A DNA stretch of 64,000 nucleotides from Favolaschia claudopus. Lineage: Eukaryota > Basidiomycota > Agaricomycetes > Agaricales > Mycenaceae. Position 1 is the stretch's first letter; each line of letters begins with the position of its first letter. Below, in pieces: positions 1-10,500 of this stretch. Where the stretch lies: assembly GCA_037176885.1 (NCBI GenBank), contig JAWWNJ010000145.1, forward strand, positions 527,380 to 591,379. Direction: 5' to 3'. The notes under the pieces were generated by a model that saw only the letters and a list, made by a program, of their open reading frames with translations, was not told where the DNA came from and made no database searches. The position numbers and the translations under genes are program-made.

Positions 1-2011
1 CTCCTTCCTCGTCTTTTTTGCCGCTTTTTCTACCTCCTCCTTCTGCTTCGCCTCCTCCATCGCAAGTTTCTGCGCAATCACTTCATCTGCAGTGAGGTGG
101 CGCCCCTTCCCTCCTGGAAACATCAAGGTGCGGTCACTCTTCTTCCCCTTCTCCTTTTCATGCAGGGCCTTTTGCAACTGGTTCATCGTCATGTTTTGAA
201 CAATGAGCTGAGCATTTTGCCCCACAGAAATGGCCTCACGCGCAACATCCAATTGTTTTGAACGGCACAGCTGAAGCTGAAGATTTTTGCAGTGTTCTTC
301 CAGAGCACTACGGGGAAGGTTCTCCAGGCTGTTTTGTTGGTCCAGGATGCTCCAGTCCGGCGCCTCAATCTCATCAGGTATGCGCTCGAAAACTGGCGCT
401 GAGACTTTACTAATTTGCAATGCGCTTGCTTTTGTTTTTGACACCAGGAACCCACCAGACGATGTGTTAGCAAGACCAACACCCAAGAACCTCATCCGCT
501 TCGTCGGTGTGAACATGTCTGGGTCCGAGGCTGGATCACGACGCCGTTTGGGACTCAACAGTGCGGGATCGATGGGAATTGGGTCGGAGAATGATCCGGG
601 GAATGTTGACGAGCCGGCGCGGGGACTAGATGGGGGGGAATCGGGATGTAGATCACGGTGAGTAAATTCATGTTGATGGAACGCGGTCATCACTGCCCGA
701 ACGGGGCTGGATTGTGGTTGGGGAAAAGAACCATGGGTCGATGTAGCCTCGCTTGGCTTCATCTGCTGCGGCTTGATGATGTTGGGATTGTAGGGGTGAA
801 TCCCCGTCGACGAGAAAGCTGCCTTCACAGTTTTTTCTGTGAAGGCAGTGAGGAATGACCTCCCGAATACGCCGCAAAAATCTTCTTTATTTACTCCTCG
901 CTGATGCAACTCTTCGAAGGCATCAATCTCTGCCTTGAAGGCTTCCTTCTGTCTCGCGAAGCAAGCAACATCAAGCCCTTGGAGCGCATGCGTACAGTGA
1001 GGTGGGTAACCAAAAACACGGATGTTGTGTGCTTTGCAGAACGCTAACAGCTTTGCAGAGTAGTGGGAGCCATGCCCATCCAGGTACAAGGCCCGGAGCT
1101 CTCCGTTGGCCTTGGCACGGGTCTGCGGCTCAAAGTCCTTGACGACGTACTCGTAGGCGAGATCACTGTCAATCCATCCATTGTCGGAGACACAGATGCT
1201 GTACACAGTGGGTGAGTGCTTCCTATCTGTAGAGACAGAATACTCACGACGCGTTAGCAACATTATCATCTCCCCATTTCTTCATCAAGTTCTTGCCTTT
1301 GAAAATGATGGTAGGATTCAATGTCGTTCCATCCGCACAAACGGTGACAATGACAGTGACATTCTCGCGGTTCGCACTGCCAGCCTTGTGCTGTGTCTTC
1401 GTACCCCTACGGCCAACACAACGCTGCCGACCTTGATTGGAAGGTGGGAATCCACTCTCGTCCATCCCATAAATGTTTTCCGGCTTAATCCCCGCGTCAA
1501 CACAGTCCTTTTTCACCAACTCAAACCACGCCTTCACTGCCTCCGGATTCAACGAGCGGGCACGCTCCGTGGCCAAGGGTTTTGTCCAGTGGGTCTGTAG
1601 CTCATCACGATAACGATCAAGATATCGCCCGACCCACGACATTGCGACAGGTTCCCCCGGCTTGTCCCGTCCAGCAATGATCGCGTTCGCGTGTTTCTGA
1701 ATGTTCTTGTGATTCATGGGCATGCCGCGGTCAGCAGCTTCAAGAATGAGGTCTGTCAGAACGCGTTCCTCCGTGTATGTCATCTTCTGTTTCGACGCGT
1801 TAAATGAACTCATTGATTGTCCTCCGTTCACCAGATTTCCTAGTGTCTTGAAACAGACACCGTACTTCTTAGCAATGGGCCGCAGGCCCTGTTTTTTACC
1901 CTCTTTGTGCTGCTCTAGTTTGTACTCGTCAATAGCATTCTGTAACTTCGCATTTTCTTTACGACGCGTTTTTCCGCGCTTGACACGTTCAGAGAGGGCC
2001 TTGTTAGTCAT
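1..2011 (-). CDS. Pogo-like DDE transposase, partial at the window edge
   Basis: The product is a transposase of the pogo/CENP-B type, which cuts and pastes TIR DNA elements. Exon 1 runs 2011-1248, an intron of 49 bases (1247-1199, GTGAGT...CAG) follows, and exon 2 runs from 1198 past the left edge. At least 654 codons stay open. The N-terminus (about residues 1-70) is basic and resembles a psq-type helix-turn-helix, and residues 75-145 a Tc5/CENP-B helix-turn-helix. The DDE_1 core shows D184 in 'YGMDESGF', D295 in 'LYLDGHGSH' and D331 in 'HALQGLD', an acidic triad with 35 residues between the last two. A long charged C-terminal tail continues to the edge. No stop or frameshift was seen, so this copy may be functional. 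Its terminal repeats are not identifiable from the part present. The start at 2011 is the first ATG of the open frame. Confidence 0.88.
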
Positions 2012-2868
2012 TGTTACGCGTTCCGCGTCGCGAGAGCCGTGTAAGCGAGTGAGAAGGCGAGGTGCGAAGGATCAAGAAGAGCTTGTCACGCTCATGTGGT
2101 CGTCACGCGAAGGTGTTTATTTCTCACCCAGTTCGCCAGCTATGTACGTGATATTGGGCAGAAGTATGCTTCCGAAGGGCATCTATTGGTCAGAATTTGA
2201 ATTAGCCCCAAATCTTGCCCGGTAGGGAGTAGATTCAGTAGAGAAAAGTTTCATCATTCCAAATCGGGACATTTTTGATGTACACCCTCGGATTTCTCAA
2301 CCGTTACTTCACATAAAAGTCTGAATTTCGGGTTTCTAATGGACAAAGTATGTACCAGTTTAGCCCTATGATATCTAAGACTTTGAATGAAAACTGAGGG
2401 AGAAATGTCAAAGTGTGTAAAGGAATGTCACTGTGTAAAGCAGCGTCAAAATACTGTATTCTCGAAACTGCCTGAAAAGGTCGATGCCATTATGAGATTT
2501 CACTGATTTACCATGATTTGGTTGACAACCGAATTTCGTCAATGGCCAGCCGCAGATCCTCATCCAAGCCGTCGGCAGCCCAAGTTATCCGAACCTCGGC
2601 CAGGCCTGTCGGCAACCACCCATGCTTTATCCGAATTTTTGACCAGGCTTGGCCGCCAAAAAGTTGATTTCTCATCCGAATTCGGGCAGGGTGCGCGAGA
2701 ATTTTGGGCATGTTTTATCCGAATTAAAAATTTCGCGGGCAGGCATCATAGGTGGTTGTCGGGGGTCCTGTGAAGGTCAACAACTGTACTTTCGTAACAT
2801 TAGGATGGTGCTTATGGCAAACCGGTAGCATGGTCACTCTAGCCGACACCACCATCAAACCACATCTA
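2012..2868. other. No gene seen; flank of the pogo element
   Basis: AT-rich stretch upstream of the transposase with no convincing ORF or intron-exon pattern. The short words TTATCCGAA and CCGAATT recur several times between 2530 and 2730, which could be a decayed repeat. Confidence 0.4.
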
Positions 2869-3301
2869 GTGTTGCCGGAAGCTGGAGCTAGCTCCGAGCT
2901 GAGTTCAACTCCAACTCGACCCCTTCCCAAAAGCGGCACCTCGAGGTGATGTCAGCTCGCCTCGACTCCACCCTCGTCACCCAAAGCGGACGACGTGACA
3001 TTTCTGGTGGTGTAACTGAGTGACATCACACTCCCTCCCCAGTTTCTGTATTGGCCGTTTCTTGGCCGTTTTCGACGTATAAAAAGCAGTTTGAGCTTGA
3101 AGAGAGCTCAGGAAACCCTTCCACATAAAAATTTGGTCCATTCTCCCCTAAGATTTTGCCCTTTGGGTGGAAAGATGAACCCTGGGACACTAGATTCCCA
3201 TATCCGGTATCAGCTCTGAGCCAGCTCCGGTCAACTCGAGCTGACAGCGAGCTGATGGGCAATCAACTCGAGTTCAGCTCCAACTCAGCTCCCGGCAACA
3301 C
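2869..3301. mobile_element. MITE, 433 bp, TA-flanked
   Basis: The left end GTGTTGCCGGAAGCTG and the reverse complement of the right end (GTGTTGCCGGGAGCTG) match at 15 of 16 bases. The element is flanked by TA at 2867-2868 and 3302-3303, as expected for a Tc1/mariner-type target duplication. The terminal regions are rich in AGCTC/GAGCT words. No coding capacity is visible. Confidence 0.75.
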
Positions 3302-3303
3302 TA

Positions 3304-4208
3304 CACTTATAATCCACCAATCACTACTTATTCCATTCTGATCTGCAAAAAAAAGACTTTGATCATCGCATTACATAATGTAAAAATCTTTTGGTGTATT
3401 CTTGACTCATTCAGCTTGACAAAATCGACGGTCTGTGATAGAATTGATCAACATGATGTAAGTTGTCCAAATACGGCGATGTTTCCCAAGCAAAACGGCT
3501 CGTGAAATTGCTTTGATGTTATCAGGGACAGAACCAGAACTAGCCGCCTGGGCATGTGTCACACCTTCCATAAATGGAAGATCAAAGTTGTCGATACGAA
3601 ATTTGGCTGAGCCGTCTATTTAGACCGCTGCTCAGGGCCGAAACTTCCCGAAACATCTCGGCTGTCACAGGCAGTGACTGAGCTGTCAAAGGCCAAATGA
3701 GTCAATGACCGGGTCATTGACCCCGCATTGGTCAAGATTATTGACTGAATCCACCAACACTGATCTGGATTTTGTTTTTTCATACGCTCTACTGTAATTA
3801 TAAGGCCCCCATTTTTCTTAGCGTGACGACTGGGAATCGTGATCGAACTTTCTGGAATCAAAGTTCGATGCTGCGTTTCAAACGCATTCCCATGGCGTGG
3901 AATTGTTGAGACAGAGACATAGGGGGGGATTTTTGCAGCCACACATTTAATACATTGGACGTCCAGGTGAAACCAATACATATGATCCTTGCCTTGCCTA
4001 TCACGCATTCATGGAAGTCTTGCGGAGCTGTGCCATCTTGTATGGAGGGAGTGCGCCGACTGTTGAACAGATGAAGTGGCCGAACTGGAGGTATGACAGA
4101 GATACGCACAAGGGAAGAGTGTGCTGTTGACGCGAGGCTCCGCATCCACAGCTACGGCACGATCCCTTACGGGCTAGTTTGTAAACTAGAGTCAGGCCCT
4201 GACAGGAT
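3304..4208. other. No confident gene
   Basis: Short overlapping frames on both strands only. The minus-strand frames at 3616-4145 could be further decayed parts of the BRCT gene upstream, but no domain is recognisable in them. Confidence 0.3.
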
Positions 4209-5142
4209 TCATTGGCGTAGACCTGCCTTGGTGGCGTTCATGTTGTCTGGGTCAATGATGTAATACAACTCTTTTTGCCTGACGAGGGTTTCAGCAGATT
4301 TGACTACCCATTCCATCCCAACGACAACTGGCTTGGGTTCAGGAAGAGCACTCCAATGCTGGGTGAGCGAGATGCTACTTGAGCACTGGAACAACAACCT
4401 CACTTGTACTTGTGCAAAGTTTTCTGCAGTCCATCCTTGAATACGATGTGCGTCAAACTCGGACAAACGCTCCTCGCAACCTGCTCTTGTTGAGATCAAT
4501 CGATTATGAAGACCCTCAGAGTACCGACCTTTGCACCAAGGTTGGTGAGGATTTCAGTAATCAATGATTCCGCCGAGTCATAACGAACATCAACATAGAC
4601 AAAGCAATGCTGCAGAACTGTCAACGTATGCTTGCTGGAAACCCGCTTGCAAGCGGGTCTAGAACTCCTCCTTAACACCGTAATCTGCTTGGGTTCGGAA
4701 GTCACCGTCAAGGCCAGCGTGTTTGCCACAAGAGCGACACGACCAGTTGGGACGGTGGTCAAATCCGCGACATCTTCCGGTGCGATGGTCAACGCAGAGA
4801 CGTCCAATGAGGCACCAAGAAGGTCCACGCCAACAGGGGCTCGTGTAGTTTGTACGGCCTGTTTTGAGGTGTGTAATTTCTCAAGCGCCGATGCGAGGGT
4901 TTGCAGGGAACTGGAGGGGGCGCTGCAAGCACGATGGAGTCAGGAATGAGGTATGCGCATTCATCATTTCTGCTCACCGTAAGATTTTCTTGTTCGTGCC
5001 CTGCGGCCACTGCACGGATGTCTCCACCAACTCGGGAGTCCCGACCGTCACATTCACATCTCTTTGGCCCAAGATTCTTGGGGTGTAACGCCGAGCCTGG
5101 TTTGAGTGAAGGAGAGGTCAACGTCAAAGTCCAGCTAACCAC
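4209..5142 (-). pseudogene. BRCT-domain protein remnant
   Basis: Two minus-strand frames (4828-4496 and 4499-4209) together resemble one BRCT domain of the kind found in fungal checkpoint or repair scaffolds. The first half is 'CFVYVDVRYDSAESLI' followed by 'LTNLGAKVG'; the second half is 'PKPVVVGMEWVVKSAE' followed by 'ELYYIID'. The linker between them is out of frame, with a stop after 'RVFIID'. The upstream frame starting at 5142 ('MVSWTLTLTSPSL') probably carries the N-terminus, again with a frame change near 4930. BRCT modules usually bind phosphopeptides in DNA-damage signalling, but nothing here tells which protein this was. The frame changes could be missed introns, but no good splice sites were found, so a decayed gene is preferred. 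Confidence 0.5.
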
Positions 5143-5285
5143 GTACCGAGCTCAGATATAGCATTTTCCTTACGTGCCCGCCGTTTTCCTGTCATTATTG
5201 CACAATGCGGTTTGAGGCAAGTTTGAGGCAAGCTTGAGCTACAGAGTACAGATAGGCAGCACGTGCTATCCACGTCATCTACTTA

Positions 5286-5412
5286 CAGTGGCGGCGCCAT
5301 CTGATGCCACCCCTAAAAATAGAACACCCTATTTCTGGAACTTTTGATGCAAGTGGAGTCGATTGGGGCCACATCATTTTTTGGGGGGTGGCATCAGATC
5401 CCGCCGCCACTG
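5286..5412. mobile_element. MITE, 127 bp, TA-flanked, CAGTGG termini
   Basis: About 28-base inverted repeats beginning CAGTGGCGGC, flanked by TA at 5284-5285 and 5413-5414. The first ten bases match those of the larger element at 54265-54937 except at one position (CAGTGGTGGC), so the two may be related. Confidence 0.8.
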
Positions 5413-5587
5413 TATCTCAGATTCTTCAACTAGTTACAAGCTTAAGCACCCCGCCTTCGGCAGGGCCGGCTCGCTGCGCTCGCGTTCCTAAGTACCTACG
5501 GCTGGTGCACAGCTTGTCGGGGCTCCGCCCCAAACCCCGCGTGTTTTTTTTTCTTGCTGGAAGTTGTGTGCCCTCGGCGCCGCACTA

Positions 5588-6812
5588 CTGTAGTATTTCG
5601 TTCAATTTGTAAGCCGGTTTGGGGTGTGACACCCCTTTAACTTACGAATTTACCCTTTCTTGTTCTTTCCACCACCACCACCACCGGATAACGGTGAGGT
5701 CTCCCTTGTGGTGAGACATACGCATCGACTCTCTGTCGGTGTAGACAACACATCCGCGTCCTCCTCCTCACTTGCTGGGCTCTTCGTTGCCCAAAACCCC
5801 TGGTCGGCATCGTTACCGACATGGACCCCGACGTATCATCTTCCCCCCACCTTTCTCATCACCGCCCACTGCGGCGCCCCCACTTTCCGGACCCGACGAA
5901 CAAAGCAGCTTGCGCTAGGTTCAGGCTAGCCCGCAAACGACGTTCGACCGGCGCTGGCCAGCCACAGCTCTGGCAGGAGCTCGCCGCGCTATGGCGGCAT
6001 GTCAACGAATTGTCGTCTGCTATGCTTGAGCAGAGCCGCAATTTTTCCCAGATTCTGCAGGTTCTCACCCAACCCCCTCCGAGCTTGTTCCCCGTGCACT
6101 CAGAGGAGGACTCGGGACTGTGCCCAACGACGCTGGCTGCCCATCCGCCTCCTGAGCAGGATGCTATGACTCCCGACGTCATCGGTGACGACGTAGCTCC
6201 ACCTCGCTCTCCGCAGCCTCCGTCCGACGCTCTCGCCCATCCACCTGCAGATTCCGCGCCAACTCTGCCAGGTTATAGCCGTACCCCGCTGGCAACCTCG
6301 ACCTCCCCTTCTGCCCCCTTGCGTCAAACGCCACGTCGTACACGGGATTCAGATGCTGCTCTTCCAAAACTGCGGGGAATTTTCAATCGGAAAAAGGCGC
6401 CTAGCTGACGTGTTTGTTGAGAAAAGGTCTGCTGGGATAGACGGGTCTTAGTCTCATGCCCCAGACTGCAGCACCGTGGCCTGTTCTTTGAACAAATTGT
6501 ACAGTGTTGCACTGTTTTAATTTTACCACCACTTGATCGAACTGACGAGGTATTTACTTGTATTTACCTGAGCTTTTGTAGTCGGCCGTAAACATCGTAT
6601 CTTCGTAACTTTCTTGAGGGAGCCTTGTGACCCTGTGACTTACGAAAAAATTTCGTTTTTTACCCCTTTTTTCAGCCCAAAATCGAACCAAAATTCAAGT
6701 CACAGGGGGAAACCTTTCGTAGACCCCCTCTGTGACGTTGTGACTTACGAAATTTTTCGTAGGATTTCGGGTCTGTGACCTGTGACCCTACGAATTGAAT
6801 GAAATACTACAG
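5588..6812. mobile_element. TIR element, 1225 bp, TA-flanked, with an internal ORF
   Basis: The left end CTGTAGTATTTCGTTCAATT and the reverse complement of the right end (CTGTAGTATTTCATTCAATT) match at 19 of 20 bases, and TA flanks both sides (5586-5587, 6813-6814). Near both ends lie GTGACA/TGTCAC-rich stretches. A Pro-rich ORF lies inside. A related end occurs at about 62800-62817. Confidence 0.75.
5821..6408 (+). CDS. Hypothetical Pro-rich protein inside the TIR element
   Basis: 195-codon frame (MDPDVSSSPHLSHH...) lying wholly between the terminal repeats of the 5588-6812 element. The middle (residues 45-80, 'QPQLWQELAALWRHV' onward) could form an amphipathic helix. The rest is rich in Pro, Ala and Ser, with a basic C-terminus 'LRGIFNRKKAPS'. 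No DDE motif, zinc finger or known domain is visible, so it is not an evident transposase. It may be a cargo protein or an accidental frame in GC-rich DNA. The start is the first ATG of the frame. Confidence 0.35.
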   Translation: MDPDVSSSPHLSHHRPLRRPHFPDPTNKAACARFRLARKRRSTGAGQPQLWQELAALWRHVNELSSAMLEQSRNFSQILQVLTQPPPSLFPVHSEEDSGLCPTTLAAHPPPEQDAMTPDVIGDDVAPPRSPQPPSDALAHPPADSAPTLPGYSRTPLATSTSPSAPLRQTPRRTRDSDAALPKLRGIFNRKKAPS

Positions 6813-6910
6813 TACCGCTCGCTGCACTCGCGGTGCGCGGCGCCTCGGGAAGGTTCGTGGGAACCGGGAGCAACATCCTATACTTGAAAAGAGGGCCAGG
6901 CCATCAGTCG

Positions 6911-7151
6911 CGTGACTTTTGACAGAAAATCACGGGGTCAATGTCGAGATGTTGAGATCGTACTAGACGTCGCGAGCGGAGCGAGCGCATTTGGGGCGGC
7001 CAGCCCCAACAAGCTGTGTGACCGAACGGAGGGAGGTCGGCGAGCGCAGCGAGTCGGCCGTGCCGGAGGCAGGGAGCTAAAGCTTGTCTCAACAGCCTGC
7101 AGGCTGCAGCGACATCTCGACATGGTCCCGTGGTTTCGTGTCAAAGTCACG
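6911..7151. mobile_element. MITE-like inverted repeat, 241 bp
   Basis: The left end starts CGTGACTTTTGACAG and the right end, reversed, starts CGTGACTTTGACACG. Both continue with related sequence through ATGTCGAGATG, giving arms of about 40 bases. The middle holds GAGCGCAGCGAG-type palindromic words. No clear target duplication was found. Confidence 0.6.
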
Positions 7152-7160
7152 TTACTTTTC

Positions 7161-7173
7161 ACGTGTCCTGATC
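7161..7173. repeat. Target-site duplication of the LINE, 3' copy
   Basis: ACGTGTCCTGATC directly next to the poly(T) run. The same 13 bases recur at 15694-15706, at the other end of the LINE. Confidence 0.85.
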
Positions 7174-7525
7174 TTTTTTTTTTTTTTTTTTTGTATCAGC
7201 ATTTCTATACCGCAACAAGTACACTAACTACTAAGACGCGGTGCCACAAGGGCAATAAATAGTGAAGAGTAGCTCTAGAGGGGGAATCGTCCGTAGTTGG
7301 TAGAGTATAGTCTCGGAGTGTAATGTGAATTTACGGGTATAGCGGCGGAGGCATGATAGCATAGGCCATAAAGCATAATGAAATAGTACAGAGAAAGAAG
7401 AGAGAGAAAGAAAAGAAACATGGAGCCGGGCCACAAGGGCGCGCGGGTGTCGGCAGGGGAGGAAATGAATATCGGGGACGCTTCTGTCCTGGGGGCGTCA
7501 TCTTGCGGGCATTGCGCCTACCCGC

Positions 7526-10500
7526 CGTCGTCCTCGTCGTCCGACAGCCACGGGTCGGGTTCGTCTTCGAACACGGGGAGCTCCGCCTTAGCGTACGGTC
7601 GCCCGGTCTTGGTGAATGCGCGGCGTGCGCCGGATTCCTCGATGAATTTGGCCAAGGCTTCGATTGTCGGAAAAATCCCAGATTGCTTATAGCGGCGTGG
7701 AAGTAGTTAGAAGGTGTTCGAAGGCCCTAAGCCTCGGTGTCTCTTATAATGTACAGTTAAAACCTCATGATGGCCTCTAAGACACCTGGTGGCTTCTAAT
7801 TCACTCCAACGGATTACGAACTTACAAGCCATGCTAAGGTTCTAATCCGCCTCTACCCACCCGATGCCCCTGCATTTGGGTACCCGTTTGCTCTTAATTC
7901 ATGTACGTGGCGATATTTGGAAACATATATATTGAGTGGTATTATTTGGGTATTATAACAAAAAAAATTACTCCAATTGACCACCGCGAACACAACATGA
8001 AATGAACTTGAAGAGATGAAGCACCGCCCAGAGCGCTGCTCGGGCGCGAAACATTGAGGTATGACTGACTCACCTGAGAGTAGGCAGGAATACAGTTCCA
8101 CATTGTCGACTCGGTGTCAATATCGAACCGTTCACGAGAAGCTGGCTCGCTACATAAGTGGAGAGAGCTACGGAAGAACAGCGAAGACACGACGCACCAT
8201 GAACAGGTTTCCTCCCAACACCGAAGGTGCTAGTCCCCCCACAGACTGCTGCACCACATACCGAGCCCAACAGACCCAATTGCCCGTTGCCGGTTGCCTT
8301 CGGCGCCTTGAAATTCATAAAGACTTAAGTAGAATCTTGTTTTCCTGGAGATATGATCATTGAGGCGGAGCCGTCGGCCAAAGTAAGCTAATAAGCGGTG
8401 GATTCAACGATAAGAGGAGGGTAGGAACGAAGCCGACTTGCAAAAAGACTTGGGGAGGTGGTGGTAGGAAGAGAGAAGGGTGGTGGTTGTGTTTGGCGCT
8501 CCGCAGCACCTTTGTGGGGCGCTGTCGTCATCCTGCCGTAATCACTTAGGGCGGGTCTCGTTTGAGCTTGAGCGTTTTGCGCATGCATAGGAATCTCACA
8601 TTCCGTGAAATTTCAGGTCTAATGATTCTTCTGCCGAATAGCGTACCTCAAGCCTCATATTGGGCAAGGTTGAAATTGAGCGGATTCGAACGGCTTGGAG
8701 TTGATTATAAGCCACCCCGCCACCGGTTCTAAGCCGTCCCAAGGTTCTCAAAGGTCCTAATCAGTTATAAGCCGTTCGAAGCAATCCACTGTTTTTCCGA
8801 CATAATGCCTTTACGTGTGCCCAGTATTTCGGGCAGGGACAGGTCCCTCGAGGCCTCTCGAAGTAGATGGCGGTGGTCGTCGTAGCGTGGGCAGTCGCGC
8901 AATATGTGCTCGCGGGTCTGGAGTCGTTCGCCGCACGGGCAGTCAACGTTCTCGGAGGGTACGAATTTTTCATAGTACTCGCCTATGTATCCATGGCCAA
9001 TCCTACATTGCGTCACCCTTCCAAACACCTCTCGACCGAGTGTCTTGAAGTGGGGGGTGGGTTTCAGCGCTGGGGCTATGCGGTTGGCGCTGGCGTAGCG
9101 TCCCGTTTTTGGGGTATTCTTCCATTCCTTTTTCCAGGTGCGAGCCGTTTTCTTTTTTGATTTCCGCAGGGCGTTGGATATGGTGCCTGGGGCGTCGGTT
9201 CGTAGTTCGGTGCCTCGTTTCGCGAGGTCATCGGCACGGTCATTCCCTTTGATGTCCTCGTGGCCCGGCGACCACGCAATCTCGATGGAGTGTGATGGGT
9301 CGGCGTCGAGGAACGCGCATGCCATTCGGTGGAACTGGTGGGCGAGGAGTTGCCCGGCGCGGGGTTTTGGTGAGAAGATGGTCTTGATGGCGGAGGTGTT
9401 GTCTGCGAACAGATGTACGTGAGTAATTCCCGGATCATCTTTCGCGAGTTTGAATGCTTTAGCAGCGCCGAAGAGGAGGCCGGTCAGCTCCCCATCATAC
9501 ACTTCTGCATGGCTCCCCAAACCGATGCTGGCAGCCGCCATTTCAATTCCCTCGTGGTAAACAACATATCCTGCCCCTACTCGGCGAACACGGTGAATCG
9601 GGCGCAGGGAGCCGTCCGAGTACACGATTAAATGTTCACGGGAAGAGGAAAGGGTACGTATCTTCTCCTTGTGTGCCTTAACTGCTTCCTCCTTTTTCTC
9701 CCCTTCTGTTCCTGAGATCCGGAGGCGTCCTTTAAACGCATTCGCGGTCCGTTCCCATGGGGCGTTGAGGAAGGGGAATATGCGTTCGTTGTTCGGGTTG
9801 GTGAGCTTTGATAACCGTTCGAGCTGCGAAGATTTTCTCAGGTTGGCTTGGCTTATGGAGTTCGACGGGCGAACAGGGATAGGCGGGGGAACTGAAGGAC
9901 TTCTGCCCTGTCTCCAATCGTCGTTTAGCCGCTCGATGACAGGATTATGTGTACTCAGCCTGTTAAATCGAAGTGCCGTGCGGCGGTTTGCCTCGTCGAG
10001 AGCCAGGCGGATGGGGGGGATCGACGCCTGGATTTCTAGGGCGTTGATTGGGGACGTCCGGAAGGCTGCGCAAATGAGCCGTAGGGCCCGGCGTTGGACT
10101 CGTTCAAGGCGTTTTAGGTGTTCTTTCTTCCCCGTCCACCACACTGCGCTGGCGTACGTCATGGTGGGGATTACGCACGCTTTGTAGAGGTGCCGGAGGT
10201 GGACTTGGGAGAGGCCTTTCACCGTGTTGGATAACATGGTAAGGCCATTAACTTTGTTCTCGCCCCTGGCCGTTAGCGAGCGGACGTGGTGGTTGAAGTT
10301 TAGGGCGGAGTCCAGGTAAACCCCCAGCCAGTTCACCGTTGGAGAAGGCGTGACCGTTGTGAAAGACCCATCGCGGTTCCGTAGTCGTATGGACGGGAGG
10401 CGGATATCTTTGATTCGTTTCGTTTGCCGTCGAGCCAACAAGTGTTGAAGTTCCCGTTTGTCGTCGTCCGTCGTGAGCCCTTTCTTCTCTAGGCACTGAT

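Noticed and set aside
8640..8760. B-box-like GTTCGAATCC on the minus strand
   Set aside because: No matching A box or cloverleaf nearby. It lies in the sub-terminal repeats of a TIR element.
8765..8806. C-terminal residues 'MSEKQWIASNGL' of the LINE reverse transcriptase frame
   Set aside because: These are read from the inserted TIR element, not from the LINE. The real C-terminus continues at 7664-7526.
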